Origin: Bacteroidota bacterium
GTDB taxonomy: Bacteria; Bacteroidota; Bacteroidia; Cytophagales; Cyclobacteriaceae
NCBI GenBank assembly: GCA_023417785.1
Contig: JAEZEH010000136.1
Coordinates: forward strand, 1 to 25,634
DNA: 25,634 nucleotides
Direction of reading: 5' to 3'
This document shows positions 8,381-17,053 of this stretch, in pieces; position 1 is the stretch's first letter; the number at the start of each line of letters is the position of its first letter. A model generated the notes under the pieces. That model was given only the letters and a program-made list of their open reading frames with translations. It searched no databases and had not been told where the DNA came from. The translations under genes and the position numbers were made by a program.

Positions 8381-9058
8381 GTGGCGGTTTCCTCATGTCA
8401 TATCGAATTAGCGTTCACCAGAATCACACATCCGTTTCCGGACGATATTTATCAGGTTTACCTTGAGAAGCTTCCTGGTGATTTGCGGGAGAAGAATGGA
8501 CATTTCGTACGATGGCAGGACCGGCACTCCCACCTGATGGGAAAAATACTATTATTATGGACGTCGATCAGGATGGGTTGGGGCGATAACGCCTTGCAGG
8601 ATCTGAAATACAACGATTTTGGCAAACCATTGCTGGATTATCTGAGTTTCAGTACTTCCCATTCCGCCGAATTCGTGGTTTGCGCGTGCACGACGTCGAA
8701 TGTACGCATGGGAATAGACATAGAACAGAAGAAACCGGTTGATTTTGATGATTTTCTGAATACCATGAGCCCCGGTCAGTGGGAGCACATCAACCAAAGC
8801 CCAAAAGGCGCACTGGACAGGTTTTATTCGTATTGGGTGATCAAGGAAAGCGTAATAAAGGCAGAAGGTCAGGGCCTTTCCATACATCTGCCGGATATCG
8901 CAGTATCGGGTAATACAGCCTCAATCGCCAACCGAGCCGTACCCTGGCACGTTGCGGAGCTCCCGATCGACCCAGGGTATGCCATGGCAATTGCCGTTGA
9001 CCGTAAGATTTCTGCGGGAGATATCACGATCAGCGAATTTCGACCTGGCCAAAAGTAA
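8381..9058 (+). CDS. 4'-phosphopantetheinyl transferase, Sfp type
   Basis: The enzyme moves phosphopantetheine from CoA to the conserved Ser of carrier proteins, converting apo-NRPS to the active form. Conserved parts in order: YLEKLPGDL and RWQD near the N terminus, FGKPLLDYLSFSTSHSAEF (substrate segment with SHS), GIDIE (Mg-binding Asp and Glu), and YWVIKESVIKAEGQGL, which is the family WxxKEAxxK signature. Length is about 225 residues, normal for the Sfp type. The start is uncertain: there is no in-frame ATG near the expected N terminus. GTG at 8381 puts the start a few residues before the first conserved strand (HIELAFTRI). GTG at 8339 would add 14 Cys-rich residues of no family character. 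The gene lies about 110 bases after the receptor gene and is likely co-transcribed with it. The natural clients are the carrier proteins at about 100 and 4465. Confidence 0.92.
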   Translation: MAVSSCHIELAFTRITHPFPDDIYQVYLEKLPGDLREKNGHFVRWQDRHSHLMGKILLLWTSIRMGWGDNALQDLKYNDFGKPLLDYLSFSTSHSAEFVVCACTTSNVRMGIDIEQKKPVDFDDFLNTMSPGQWEHINQSPKGALDRFYSYWVIKESVIKAEGQGLSIHLPDIAVSGNTASIANRAVPWHVAELPIDPGYAMAIAVDRKISAGDITISEFRPGQK

Positions 9059-9495
9059 TGTGCGTGCGGCCTCCCTCCCCGGCTTCGGCCAAACTTACTC
9101 GATAGAAATGAAAGGGATTTGCCGTGGCCCGGCCAGGTGGTCTTATGTGGGACAGTATAATCTTGGTGATTTCCGGAAAATCTACAGATTATGTCGGTGG
9201 CGGAAGGGTTAGCCCAATTCCTGTTTTGCCACACAAACCGTTGAAAACTGATTTTTCCTGAAAAAACGCATTTATTGCCGTTTGAACCAACGGTAATTAA
9301 TATATTTGGCGCCCTGTTAGTCGCGGATCGGTGAAGGGGTTATTTAACAAAGGACAGATTCGGGAGGATAGGCAGTGAAACCGAAAATTCATTTGCGGAT
9401 TATTAATTACCTTTATCGAATCAGCTTCACCTCTCCAGGGTGGTTATTCTGTAGAAATCAGGCAATAATGCTTGAAGGGCTGAACCGTTAAACTT
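9059..9495. other. 437-base intergenic region with candidate promoter and long operon leader
   Basis: No credible coding frame was found on either strand. The first part (about 9059-9230) follows the transferase stop and shows no terminator with a T tract. The middle is AT-rich and holds the promoter candidate at 9281-9308. The last part, roughly 9316-9495, would be a leader of about 180 nucleotides before the UpxY gene. Long leaders are usual for UpxY/RfaH-controlled polysaccharide operons. I found no convincing riboswitch or ops-like element by eye. Confidence 0.55.
9281..9308 (+). promoter_or_regulatory. Candidate Bacteroidota primary-sigma promoter for the polysaccharide operon
   Basis: TATATTTG at 9301-9308 matches the TAnnTTTG -7 element exactly. 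A TTTG at 9281-9284 (spacing 16) or a TTG at 9275-9277 (spacing 23) could serve as the -33 element; neither spacing is ideal against the usual 19-21. The position, at the end of an AT-rich block and upstream of the first polysaccharide gene, fits. Confidence 0.45.
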
Positions 9496-10017
9496 ATGGA
9501 GCGCAATTCTTTTAATTGGTATGCCATTTATACCAAGTCCAATTTTGAGAAAAGAATACATACATGGCTCAAGGCACACTTGATTGAAACGTACCTTCCT
9601 TTACGGAAACAACTGAAACAATGGAGCGATCGCAAGAAAAGCGTAGAGGAACCGTTGATAAAATCTTACGTTTTTGTCAAGATTGCACCGAAAGATTACC
9701 TTAGCGTTTTAAGTATTCCTGGAGTGGTCAAATTTATATCATTCTCTGATACACCGGTTATTATCCCGGAATATCAGATTAATGTAATCAGGAGGCTCCT
9801 GGCCGACGCCGACGACCTGGAGATCTCAGCTGAGAACTTCGGGCCCGGAGATCCAATAGAGATTATCGGCGGCAAACTGATGGGTCTCACAGGAGAATTG
9901 ATCGAATTTAAGGGAAGTAAAAAAGTTGTGATCAGAATCGATCAATTGGAGCGTTCACTTTTGGTTAATATTTCTTCAAAATACCTTCGAAGGAAGCAAT
10001 TAGTTGGTGTCAATTAG
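9496..10017 (+). CDS. UpxY-type NusG-like transcription antiterminator
   Basis: The 173-residue protein begins with an NGN domain (about 7-100: FNWYAIYTKSNFEKRI, LPLRKQLKQWSDRKK, EEPLIKSYVFVKI). It ends with a KOW segment (about 115-145: GDPIEIIGGKLMGLTGELIEF). This is the architecture of specialised NusG paralogues. In Bacteroides, UpxY proteins are encoded first in capsule operons and let RNA polymerase read through the long operon. Here it is the first gene of a run of same-strand polysaccharide genes and sits behind a long leader, so control of this operon is the natural reading. It is not the housekeeping NusG, because the neighbours are not secE, rplK or rplA. No companion UpxZ-type gene is seen. 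About 200 bases separate it from the next gene; they contain no recognisable frame, only AT-rich sequence and a weak GGTCA/TGACC hairpin. Confidence 0.9.
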   Translation: MERNSFNWYAIYTKSNFEKRIHTWLKAHLIETYLPLRKQLKQWSDRKKSVEEPLIKSYVFVKIAPKDYLSVLSIPGVVKFISFSDTPVIIPEYQINVIRRLLADADDLEISAENFGPGDPIEIIGGKLMGLTGELIEFKGSKKVVIRIDQLERSLLVNISSKYLRRKQLVGVN

Positions 10018-10217
10018 GTGGTTGGTTATAAATACTGGTTTAATATATAGTAGGTCATGTGACCGAAGGGGCGAAGCTGTATCCAAACGACAAGATGCAA
10101 TAACACGTTAACTTCAGCCGCGGATTATATTGATATCCACAGGGAAGAATTAGTATTTACAACCTGCTTTTACAGTTATAACTGGGCTTTAATCTAAAAA
10201 AAATCACTCAAACGTTT

Positions 10218-12500
10218 ATGGCAGAACAATCGAACTTTCGAAAAACAATAACCAAGGGTCTCAGGTACTGGTACCTGTTTCTTATAATACTGCCACTCTC
10301 GATTGTGTTGGCCTATCTTTATTTGTACGTCACGCCTCCCAAATATGAAGCCATTGCGCTTCTAATGATCCTGGACGAAAAAGGTGGCGGCGGCGGCGTG
10401 AGTGAAGAGGCAATTTTTGCTGAGCTGGGCCTTGGGGGTGGAGGCAAAAACCTGGAGAACGAAACGATGGTTCTTCGCTCCACGACAATATTGAGGGAGG
10501 TTGTAAGAAAACTGGGATTGCAATATCAATATACTCATATAGATGGACATAAGCGGCACTCCTTATACCGGAATTCACCGGTCCAGGTGGCAAATTGGGA
10601 GCCCGCCTACGATGGCGCCGGGTTAACCGGGGAGATAATGATCGGGGCAAATGGCATGTACCGCCTTGAAATGGAAACCGGTAGTTACGCCGGTGAGTTT
10701 GGTAAGAAAATAGAAACACCTTCCGGAAACCTCACACTAACCTATATTGGAGATGGTAAGATAGAAGGAAGCATTGAGGTGAGCATCATTGGTGAGGAAG
10801 CAATGGCCTGGCAATTAAATAGCCGAATGGAGATTGAGATCGTGGGTGAGAAATCGAGTACACTTCAACTTACCATTAAAGACCTTTCTCATCAGCGCGC
10901 GAAAGACATCCTTAACGCGACCATGGCAGCTTACAATCAAAAAACCATCGACGACAAAAACCGCGTTTTTCAGGGGACCATTGATCTGATAAACGAACGC
11001 GTGTACCTGATCAATCAGGAACTAACCGAGGCGGAGCAAAATGTAGAGTCCTATAAGCGGGAGTTCAATGTTCTGGAATTAAGCACACAAGGCAGTATGC
11101 TGATGAGTGAAGTATCGGGATATGACAAACAGATATCTGAAACATATGTACAGCTGGAAATCCTGCAGACGATCGAAGGGATTCTGGCTAAAAATGAAAA
11201 CTTCGAGTTTGTTCCTACCAACCTGACACTCCAAAACCTGACGATCTCCCAACAGATTGCACAATTCAACGACCTGTTAGCGGAAAGAGAGCGAAAACGC
11301 GCCAGCATGGGACTTGCCCATCCGGAACTAAAGTTGATTGAAAGGCAGATTCAAAACCTTCGGGGAACTATTGTCGAAAATATCCGGTCGATGAAGCGCG
11401 ATCTGGAGATCACCGTTAATTCATTCGAAAATCAAAAGCAGGGACTGAGAAACCGGATGTCAAACCTGCCGAAGCGAGAACGGGAATTGATTGAGATTGA
11501 AAGGATTAAAAGTATTAAGGAAAACCTATTCCTTTATCTGCTGCAAAAACGGGAAGAATCGGCGATCCGACAGGAGGCGACGACTCCTCTGGGTCAAATA
11601 GTTGAACCGGCAGCCGCAAGTCCATTGCCAATCAGTCCCAAACCAGCGCAGATTTGGTTGATCGCGATCTTCCTGGGTCTCGCACTTCCTTCCGGAATTG
11701 CATTCGTGTTCGAAAATATTAACGATAAAGTGTTCAGTCAACAGGATGTGGAGGAAGCCACAACGGTACCCGTAGCCGCCATGCTGTCGCAGAACAAGAA
11801 AAAGGAAACAGTTGTCGTTAAAAAGGATAGCCGTACAGTTGTTTCAGAGATGTTTCGACTGCTTCGGGCAAACCTCTCATATATAATGCCCGAGAAAGAT
11901 CTGAAAGTACTTTTAATTACTTCAAGTTTGTCGGGAGAAGGAAAATCGTTTATCAGTCTTAACCTTGCGATGACCGTCGCACTCACTAACAAGAAGGTTT
12001 TGATTGTGGAACTCGATCTCCGGAAACCAAAGCAGGAAGCATACCTGAGTATCAAGGAGACAGGACGTCGTCGAGGAGTCGTTGACTATCTCGTCGACTC
12101 TCAACTCACAACTACCGATATCATCCGGAATACCGGCTTGCACCGACATCTTGATTTCATAAGCAGCGGACCGAAGCCACCAAATCCAAGTGAGTTAACG
12201 CTTTCCCCACGACTTCGCGAATTAATTACCAAGCTCAGGAATGAATATGATTTTATCATACTAGATGCGCCCCCAGTTGGCATGGTAGCCGACGCGTTGC
12301 AGATAAAGGATCTTGCTGATGCCACAATGTACGTGGTGAGATCAGGGGTTACGCGCAAGCAACAGTTGCAGATCGTTCAGGATATCCTGGTTAACGAAAA
12401 ACTGCCTCGTCCTTTTATTGTTCTCAATGGCGTTCAGAGAGCCGATGCAGGGGCGTACGCTTACGGTTACGGTAACTCAAAGGGATATCTTGAAGACTAA
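10218..12500 (+). CDS. wzc: Wzc-type polysaccharide co-polymerase / bacterial tyrosine kinase
   Basis: A 760-residue inner-membrane protein that controls chain length and export of surface polysaccharide. An N-terminal Wzz domain begins with a membrane segment (WYLFLIILPLSIVLAYLYLY, about 19-38) and a PPKYEA motif. A long periplasmic coiled-coil-rich part follows (about 230-440), then a second membrane segment near 480-500. The C-terminal kinase has Walker A SGEGKS (Lys 576), Walker A' VELDLRKP (Asp 600) and Walker B FIILDAPP (Asp 683). The tail carries Tyr 747, 749, 751 and 757 in a Gly-rich setting, the autophosphorylation cluster. The fusion of Wzz and kinase in one chain is usual for Gram-negatives. 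The start has an A-rich leader without a Shine-Dalgarno sequence. No Wza export-porin gene lies beside it in this window, which is unusual, so the partner must lie elsewhere. Confidence 0.94.
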   Translation: MAEQSNFRKTITKGLRYWYLFLIILPLSIVLAYLYLYVTPPKYEAIALLMILDEKGGGGGVSEEAIFAELGLGGGGKNLENETMVLRSTTILREVVRKLGLQYQYTHIDGHKRHSLYRNSPVQVANWEPAYDGAGLTGEIMIGANGMYRLEMETGSYAGEFGKKIETPSGNLTLTYIGDGKIEGSIEVSIIGEEAMAWQLNSRMEIEIVGEKSSTLQLTIKDLSHQRAKDILNATMAAYNQKTIDDKNRVFQGTIDLINERVYLINQELTEAEQNVESYKREFNVLELSTQGSMLMSEVSGYDKQISETYVQLEILQTIEGILAKNENFEFVPTNLTLQNLTISQQIAQFNDLLAERERKRASMGLAHPELKLIERQIQNLRGTIVENIRSMKRDLEITVNSFENQKQGLRNRMSNLPKRERELIEIERIKSIKENLFLYLLQKREESAIRQEATTPLGQIVEPAAASPLPISPKPAQIWLIAIFLGLALPSGIAFVFENINDKVFSQQDVEEATTVPVAAMLSQNKKKETVVVKKDSRTVVSEMFRLLRANLSYIMPEKDLKVLLITSSLSGEGKSFISLNLAMTVALTNKKVLIVELDLRKPKQEAYLSIKETGRRRGVVDYLVDSQLTTTDIIRNTGLHRHLDFISSGPKPPNPSELTLSPRLRELITKLRNEYDFIILDAPPVGMVADALQIKDLADATMYVVRSGVTRKQQLQIVQDILVNEKLPRPFIVLNGVQRADAGAYAYGYGNSKGYLED

Positions 12501-12542
12501 CCGGCTAAAAAAGCAGTCTGATCGCCAGGATTATAAACGTAT

Positions 12543-13490
12543 ATGCGAATGAATACTCCCATTCCAAAGGTTAGTATTTATATGCTCGCATATAACGTGG
12601 AGAAATTTATCGAGGCCGCGCTCGAAGGAGTGCTCCGCCAGGTCGTAGATTTTCCTTATCAAATCGTTATTGCCGAAGATTGCTCAACGGACAATACCCG
12701 ACAGAGCTGCGACAGATATGCGGCCCAATTTCCCGATAAGATCAGAGTCTTGCCGTCGGATATTAATCGCGGGATTGCCGGCAACGCAGCAAAGGCTTTG
12801 GCCTACTGCACAGGGCAATACATTGCTGTCTGCGATAGCGATGATGTTTGGGTCGATCCGTCGAAGCTAAAAAAGCAGGTAGATATTCTTGACGCAAACC
12901 CACAAATCGGCGCGGTGTACTCCGATATTGAAATAATTACCGAGGATGGAGACGTGATCGTTGACGATCAGTATGATTTCATTCGCCGGAGATATTCCGG
13001 AGGGAAAATTTTCTCTAAATTGCTTCAAGGCAATTTCGTCAATAATTCGACCGGCATCTTTAGGCGTTCGCTCATTGGCGATTATAAAATTGACACGGAT
13101 CGGCATTACCACACTTACGACTTTTTGTTCTGGTTGCACATAGCAAGCCAGTCTGAGTTTTATTTTTTGAATGAAAAAACAACTCAGTATCGAACGCATC
13201 CTAATAATGTAACTAACTCCGGCCTGAAGTTGGAGGGTAACCGAAAGAAGTTTCTCGAATATCTGCCGTCATTCTTGCTCACCTTTGATAAATGCCGACC
13301 CTGGACTCCCACACGGGAAGAAAAAATGGTCCTTTTTCGAAAAATGCTTTCCGTCTTGTATCGAACTGAAGCGGATATTAAAACCAAATTAGAAATAGTG
13401 CGAATCCTGCCTGATTATTTCCCTGGCATCAGGTCCGCATTGAATTTATTTGCTTCGAGCTCGCAAAGAGATACCCCCACCTCCGGATAA
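12543..13490 (+). CDS. Glycosyltransferase family 2
   Basis: A 315-residue GT-A fold enzyme that transfers a sugar from a nucleotide donor to the growing repeat unit at the cytoplasmic face of the inner membrane. KVSIYMLAYNVEKFI opens the domain. IAEDCSTDNT (about 43-52) is the nucleotide-binding turn, and AVCDSDDVW (DSDD at 98-101) is the metal-binding DxD. The C-terminal half (about 190-300) is an accessory region of the kind seen in short polysaccharide GT2 enzymes. The start could be the ATG at 12543 or the one at 12549. Acceptor and donor cannot be read from sequence. It follows wzc by 42 bases. Confidence 0.9.
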   Translation: MRMNTPIPKVSIYMLAYNVEKFIEAALEGVLRQVVDFPYQIVIAEDCSTDNTRQSCDRYAAQFPDKIRVLPSDINRGIAGNAAKALAYCTGQYIAVCDSDDVWVDPSKLKKQVDILDANPQIGAVYSDIEIITEDGDVIVDDQYDFIRRRYSGGKIFSKLLQGNFVNNSTGIFRRSLIGDYKIDTDRHYHTYDFLFWLHIASQSEFYFLNEKTTQYRTHPNNVTNSGLKLEGNRKKFLEYLPSFLLTFDKCRPWTPTREEKMVLFRKMLSVLYRTEADIKTKLEIVRILPDYFPGIRSALNLFASSSQRDTPTSG

Positions 13491-13534
13491 AACTAAAATC
13501 TTTTATAAGCTAAACTGAACTTGCAACAAAAAAA

Positions 13535-14314
13535 ATGAAGACGCTAATTTTAGCCGGAGGGTATGGAACCCGCCTAAGCGAAGAAACAGGGGTGAGACCC
13601 AAGCCGATGGTAGAAATTGGAGACAAGCCTATTTTGTGGCATATCATGAAAATCTATTCGCACTTCGGACATAATGATTTCATAATCCTGTGTGGATATA
13701 AAGGCTATCTCATTAAAGAGTACTTTGCGAATTATTTTCTGCACCACGGGGATATAACATTCAATCTTGCTGAAAACAGCATGAAGATCCACAGTAATCC
13801 CAGCGAGCCCTGGAATGTGACTCTGCTTGATACAGGCCTCGAGACAATGACAGGTGGACGGGTACTTCGTGCGAAACCTTATCTCGAACCCGGTGAGCCC
13901 TTTATGCTGACTTACGGCGATGGTTTATCGAATATTGACATCAATTCATTGATCGACTTCCATCAAGGACACGTTGGTGCAATTACGATGACGTCCTCTC
14001 AGCCGGAAGGTCGCTTTGGAGCACTGGATATTCAGGACGGCGGTCTCGTGAGCAAGTTCCTCGAGAAACCAAAAGGAGATGGTGCCTGGATCAATGCGGG
14101 ATTTTTTGTATGCGATTATTCAGTCTTCGATTACATCGATAACGGCGACGCAACTATTTTTGAACGCGGCCCACTGGAAAGCCTTGCGGCAAACGGGAAG
14201 TTGTTTACATACAAGCACAACGGATTTTGGAGGCCTATGGATACGCTTAACGACAGACGGGTACTCGATACCATGTGGCTTAATGGTGAAGCAAAATGGA
14301 AAATGTGGAATTAA
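13535..14314 (+). CDS. rfbF: Glucose-1-phosphate cytidylyltransferase
   Basis: Makes CDP-glucose from CTP and glucose 1-phosphate, the entry step to CDP-6-deoxyhexoses. The N terminus has the nucleotidyltransferase signature LAGGYGTRLSEETG with RPKPMVEIGDKP (about 6-32). LTYGDGLSNID (about 125-135) carries the metal-binding Asp, and FLEKPKGDGAWINAGF and FWRPMDT follow. Length is 259 residues, the family norm. It resembles the cytidylyl rather than the thymidylyl (RmlA) branch, and the next gene is CDP-glucose dehydratase, which settles the nucleotide. An A-rich leader (AACAAAAAAA) precedes the ATG. The last 19 bases overlap the next gene, so the two are probably translated together. Confidence 0.95.
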   Translation: MKTLILAGGYGTRLSEETGVRPKPMVEIGDKPILWHIMKIYSHFGHNDFIILCGYKGYLIKEYFANYFLHHGDITFNLAENSMKIHSNPSEPWNVTLLDTGLETMTGGRVLRAKPYLEPGEPFMLTYGDGLSNIDINSLIDFHQGHVGAITMTSSQPEGRFGALDIQDGGLVSKFLEKPKGDGAWINAGFFVCDYSVFDYIDNGDATIFERGPLESLAANGKLFTYKHNGFWRPMDTLNDRRVLDTMWLNGEAKWKMWN

Positions 14315-15390
14315 TAAAAAGTCTCTCCCTGCTGAAGGGTAAAAAAGTATTGGTGACTGGTCATACCGGTTTTAAAGGCGCGTGGCTTTCCATATGGCTT
14401 GATATGCTGGGAGCTGAAGTGTCAGGCATTGCACTGGATCCGAAATCTGATGACGATATATTTGTCCTGAGTGGGATTGCCAATAAGCTACGAGACTATC
14501 GAGCCGATATCCGGAATCTGAACGAAGTAAAGGATATCTTCGCCAAGGAGCAACCTGAGATAGTTTTTCATCTGGCCGCTCAGCCTTTGGTGCTCACAAG
14601 TTACGATGATCCCGTAGACACGTTCTCGACCAACGTGATGGGTACGGCTAATATCCTCGAGGCTATCCGGCATACACCGGGTGTTCGCGCTGGTGTGATG
14701 GTAACCTCCGACAAGTGTTACGAGAACATGAAGTGGGTACACGGTTACCGTGAAACTGACGCTATGGGCGGTCACGATCCGTATAGTGCCAGCAAGGGCG
14801 CTGCTGAAATTGTTATCTCATCTTACCGGAATTCTTATTTTTCAAAACCCGGCCAAACCGCCATCGCGTCAGTACGTGCCGGAAACGTGATTGGCGGCGG
14901 CGACTGGTCAGAAAACCGCCTGGTGCCTGATGTTATCCGCTCAGTACAGACAGGTCGTCAACTGGAGATTCGTAACCCTAAGGCTATACGGCCTTGGCAA
15001 CACGTTCTTGAACCGTTGGGCGGATATCTTTTGCTCGCCAGCAGGTTGCTAACTGATCCTCAGCAATTCGCGGAAGCATGGAACTTTGGCCCGTTAACCG
15101 CCAATATTGTTTCCGTCGGCGAAGTAGTGGATGCGCTGTTCAAACACTTCGAATCTTCAGGGTGGAAGGACGTTTCTAATCCGGATCAACCACACGAAGC
15201 AAGTTTGCTGATGCTGGAAATTAATAAAGCGATTTACCAACTCGGCTGGAAGCCGGTTCTCGATCTTAAGGAGACTGCTGCAATGACCGCAGAGTGGTAT
15301 CGCTCCTACAAGACCCGCGATGCAGCTGAACTGTCTCGTGAACAGATTACGAAATACCTGACTTTGTGGAAATCAAGAAACGAAAATTAG
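14296..15390 (+). CDS. rfbG: CDP-glucose 4,6-dehydratase
   Basis: Converts CDP-glucose to CDP-4-keto-6-deoxyglucose using bound NAD. It is an extended short-chain dehydrogenase: the Rossmann loop is TGHTGFKGAW (21-30), followed by HLAAQPLV. Next come the CDP-glucose dehydratase signature TSDKCYEN (137-144) and the active-site pair Tyr 163 / Lys 167 in DPYSASKG. RPWQHVLEPLGGYL occurs in the C-terminal half. Length is 364 residues, as usual. The start ATG lies inside the end of rfbF, and the 3' end overlaps the epimerase gene by 25 bases. Confidence 0.95.
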   Translation: MENVELIKSLSLLKGKKVLVTGHTGFKGAWLSIWLDMLGAEVSGIALDPKSDDDIFVLSGIANKLRDYRADIRNLNEVKDIFAKEQPEIVFHLAAQPLVLTSYDDPVDTFSTNVMGTANILEAIRHTPGVRAGVMVTSDKCYENMKWVHGYRETDAMGGHDPYSASKGAAEIVISSYRNSYFSKPGQTAIASVRAGNVIGGGDWSENRLVPDVIRSVQTGRQLEIRNPKAIRPWQHVLEPLGGYLLLASRLLTDPQQFAEAWNFGPLTANIVSVGEVVDALFKHFESSGWKDVSNPDQPHEASLLMLEINKAIYQLGWKPVLDLKETAAMTAEWYRSYKTRDAAELSREQITKYLTLWKSRNEN

Positions 15391-15926
15391 ACGGGACCTT
15401 CGAGATCACGCTTTCACCAATTCGGGATAGCCGTGGGTTTTTTATGCGCGCGTTCGATGGGAAGCTTTTTGAAGACGCGGGACTGGGACGGCCTTGGGTT
15501 CAGGAAAATCATTCGCGGAATGAACAAAAAAACATTATCCGTGGCCTGCACTTTCAGTTTCCACCCTATAGTGAAACTAAACTGGTGCGGTGTATCAGAG
15601 GTGCCGTTCTCGATGTGTTCGTCGATCTCCGACTAGATTCTCCTACTTTCGGCCAGTGGGATAGTATCGAACTAAGTGATGAGAATAAGAAGATGATCTT
15701 CATCCCCAAGGGTTTTGCTCATGGGTTCTGTACGCTTTCCCCGGAAAGCGAAGTATTGTATAAGGTCGATAACGCCTACAATAAAGAACACGAAGGCGGG
15801 TTGCTCTGGAATGACCCCGATCTCGGCATTGACTGGCCGGCGGGGAAACCGGTGCTATCCCCTAAAGACGAGAAGAACCAGACGTTAAAAGAGTTTGTCA
15901 AACAATTTACTGCATTAAAAATATGA
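15366..15926 (+). CDS. rfbC: RmlC-like nucleotide-sugar 3,5-epimerase acting in a CDP-sugar pathway
   Basis: A 186-residue cupin-fold epimerase. RGLHFQ puts the catalytic base at His 62. IPKGFAHGFCTLS is the metal-free cupin motif of the family, and Tyr 132 and Tyr 138 (LYKVDNAY) match the Tyr positions that serve as acid in RmlC. HEGGLLWNDPDLGIDWP completes the family pattern. The annotated family uses dTDP-4-keto-6-deoxyglucose, but both upstream genes make the CDP form, so the likely substrate is CDP-4-keto-6-deoxyglucose. Both Tyr residues being kept favours full 3,5-epimerisation; epimerisation at one carbon only cannot be excluded. The start is a GTG inside the end of rfbG. The stop overlaps the next start as ATGA. 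Confidence 0.9.
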   Translation: MEIKKRKLDGTFEITLSPIRDSRGFFMRAFDGKLFEDAGLGRPWVQENHSRNEQKNIIRGLHFQFPPYSETKLVRCIRGAVLDVFVDLRLDSPTFGQWDSIELSDENKKMIFIPKGFAHGFCTLSPESEVLYKVDNAYNKEHEGGLLWNDPDLGIDWPAGKPVLSPKDEKNQTLKEFVKQFTALKI

Positions 15927-17053
15927 ACATAAGATTGTTCAAGCCTTCTGTTGGAAAAGAGGAACTGGAAATGATTAAAGCAGCGTTCGAGCGCTCCTGG
16001 ATCGGATTGGGTCCTTGTGTCAACGAATTCGAAGATGAGTGGAAAAAATTTACAGGGCGCCAGGTAGCTATCGGAGTTAATTCGGCCACCGCAGCTCTTC
16101 ACCTGGCACTTGCCGCATTCAGGTTTCCCGAAGGAAAGAAAGTTCTTGTTCCATCATTGACTTTCGCCGCAACTGCAACAGCCGTTCTTTACAACAGATT
16201 GATTCCCGTCTTCGTGGATAGCGACCCCGTTACGCTTGGAATGAGTATGGACGATCTCGAAAGGAAATATACCAGTGATTGCGTTGCTGTAATCCCGGTT
16301 CACTACGCAGGTCATCCCGTCCCGATGGAGCGTCTCATGCCCTGGGCCGGGGAACGCAACCTTAAGGTGATCGAAGACTGTGCGCACACCGCAGGCGCTT
16401 TATACAAAGGCAAAATGCTTGGGGCGTGGGGTGAAATCGGAAGTTTTAGTTTCGAAGAAAAGAAACTCATGACAACAGGCGATGGAGGTATGATGGTGGC
16501 CGACGACGAGGAGCTCATGAAGGACGTAAAAGCTATGCGATGGGTTGGTATCGACAAAGACAACTGGAAAACGGCCCAGTCATATACCGCTGCAAATCAC
16601 GATGCGATGCATTGGTTTTATGAAATAAACGTCCTTGGTTACAAGTACAACATGAACGATCTTGCGGCTTCGATAGGCCTGGCACAGCTCAAAAAGCTTC
16701 CGGCCATGAACCAGAGACGCTCGGCGATTATCCGGATGTACCTTGACGGTTTGTCAGGCGTACCCGGGGTCGAACCTTTGCTGCCGTTTCAGCCGGAGGA
16801 CTATTGTTATCAGATGTTCGGCATACGGAGCGATAAGAGGGATCAGCTCATGATTCACCTTAAAGGCCAGGGTATTTCAACGGGATGTCACTATACGCCG
16901 TTAAGTATCCAGCCCCTGTTTGCGCCCTGGGGGAACAATTGTCCTTTTGTTGAATCCGAAGCAAATCGCTTCATAACGTTGCCGCTGCACGCAGATTTAA
17001 CCGACGAGGAAGTAGCGTATGTAATTGATGGTATCAAGTCTTTTTTTAAATGA
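15923..17053 (+). CDS. DegT/DnrJ/EryC1-family PLP-dependent sugar aminotransferase
   Basis: A 376-residue fold-type I aminotransferase that would place an amino group on the keto sugar made by the genes before it, most likely at C4. GVNSATAALHLAL (about 51-63) forms the phosphate-binding part. VIEDCAHTAGALYKGK (about 149-164) holds the PLP ring-contacting Asp. GSFSFEEKKLMTTGDGG places the Schiff-base Lys at residue 181. This Lys separates it from the RfbH-type 3-dehydrases of classical CDP-dideoxyhexose pathways, which have His at this site. ATGA overlaps at both ends (with the epimerase and with the acyltransferase) argue for one coupled pathway. Confidence 0.93.
   Translation: MNIRLFKPSVGKEELEMIKAAFERSWIGLGPCVNEFEDEWKKFTGRQVAIGVNSATAALHLALAAFRFPEGKKVLVPSLTFAATATAVLYNRLIPVFVDSDPVTLGMSMDDLERKYTSDCVAVIPVHYAGHPVPMERLMPWAGERNLKVIEDCAHTAGALYKGKMLGAWGEIGSFSFEEKKLMTTGDGGMMVADDEELMKDVKAMRWVGIDKDNWKTAQSYTAANHDAMHWFYEINVLGYKYNMNDLAASIGLAQLKKLPAMNQRRSAIIRMYLDGLSGVPGVEPLLPFQPEDYCYQMFGIRSDKRDQLMIHLKGQGISTGCHYTPLSIQPLFAPWGNNCPFVESEANRFITLPLHADLTDEEVAYVIDGIKSFFK

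Noticed and set aside
8952..9234. Open frames on both strands overlapping the end of the phosphopantetheinyl transferase gene
   Set aside because: They share most of their length with the real gene in other frames and show no motif, RBS or family resemblance.
10047..10060. GGTCA-TG-TGACC near the middle of the UpxY-wzc spacer
   Set aside because: A two-base loop and five-base stem cannot be supported as an operator or attenuator without comparison to other loci.
15923..17053. Possibility that the PLP enzyme is an RfbH-type 3-dehydrase of CDP-dideoxyhexose synthesis
   Set aside because: RfbH enzymes have His at the Schiff-base position; here Lys 181 is present in the FSFEEKK segment.
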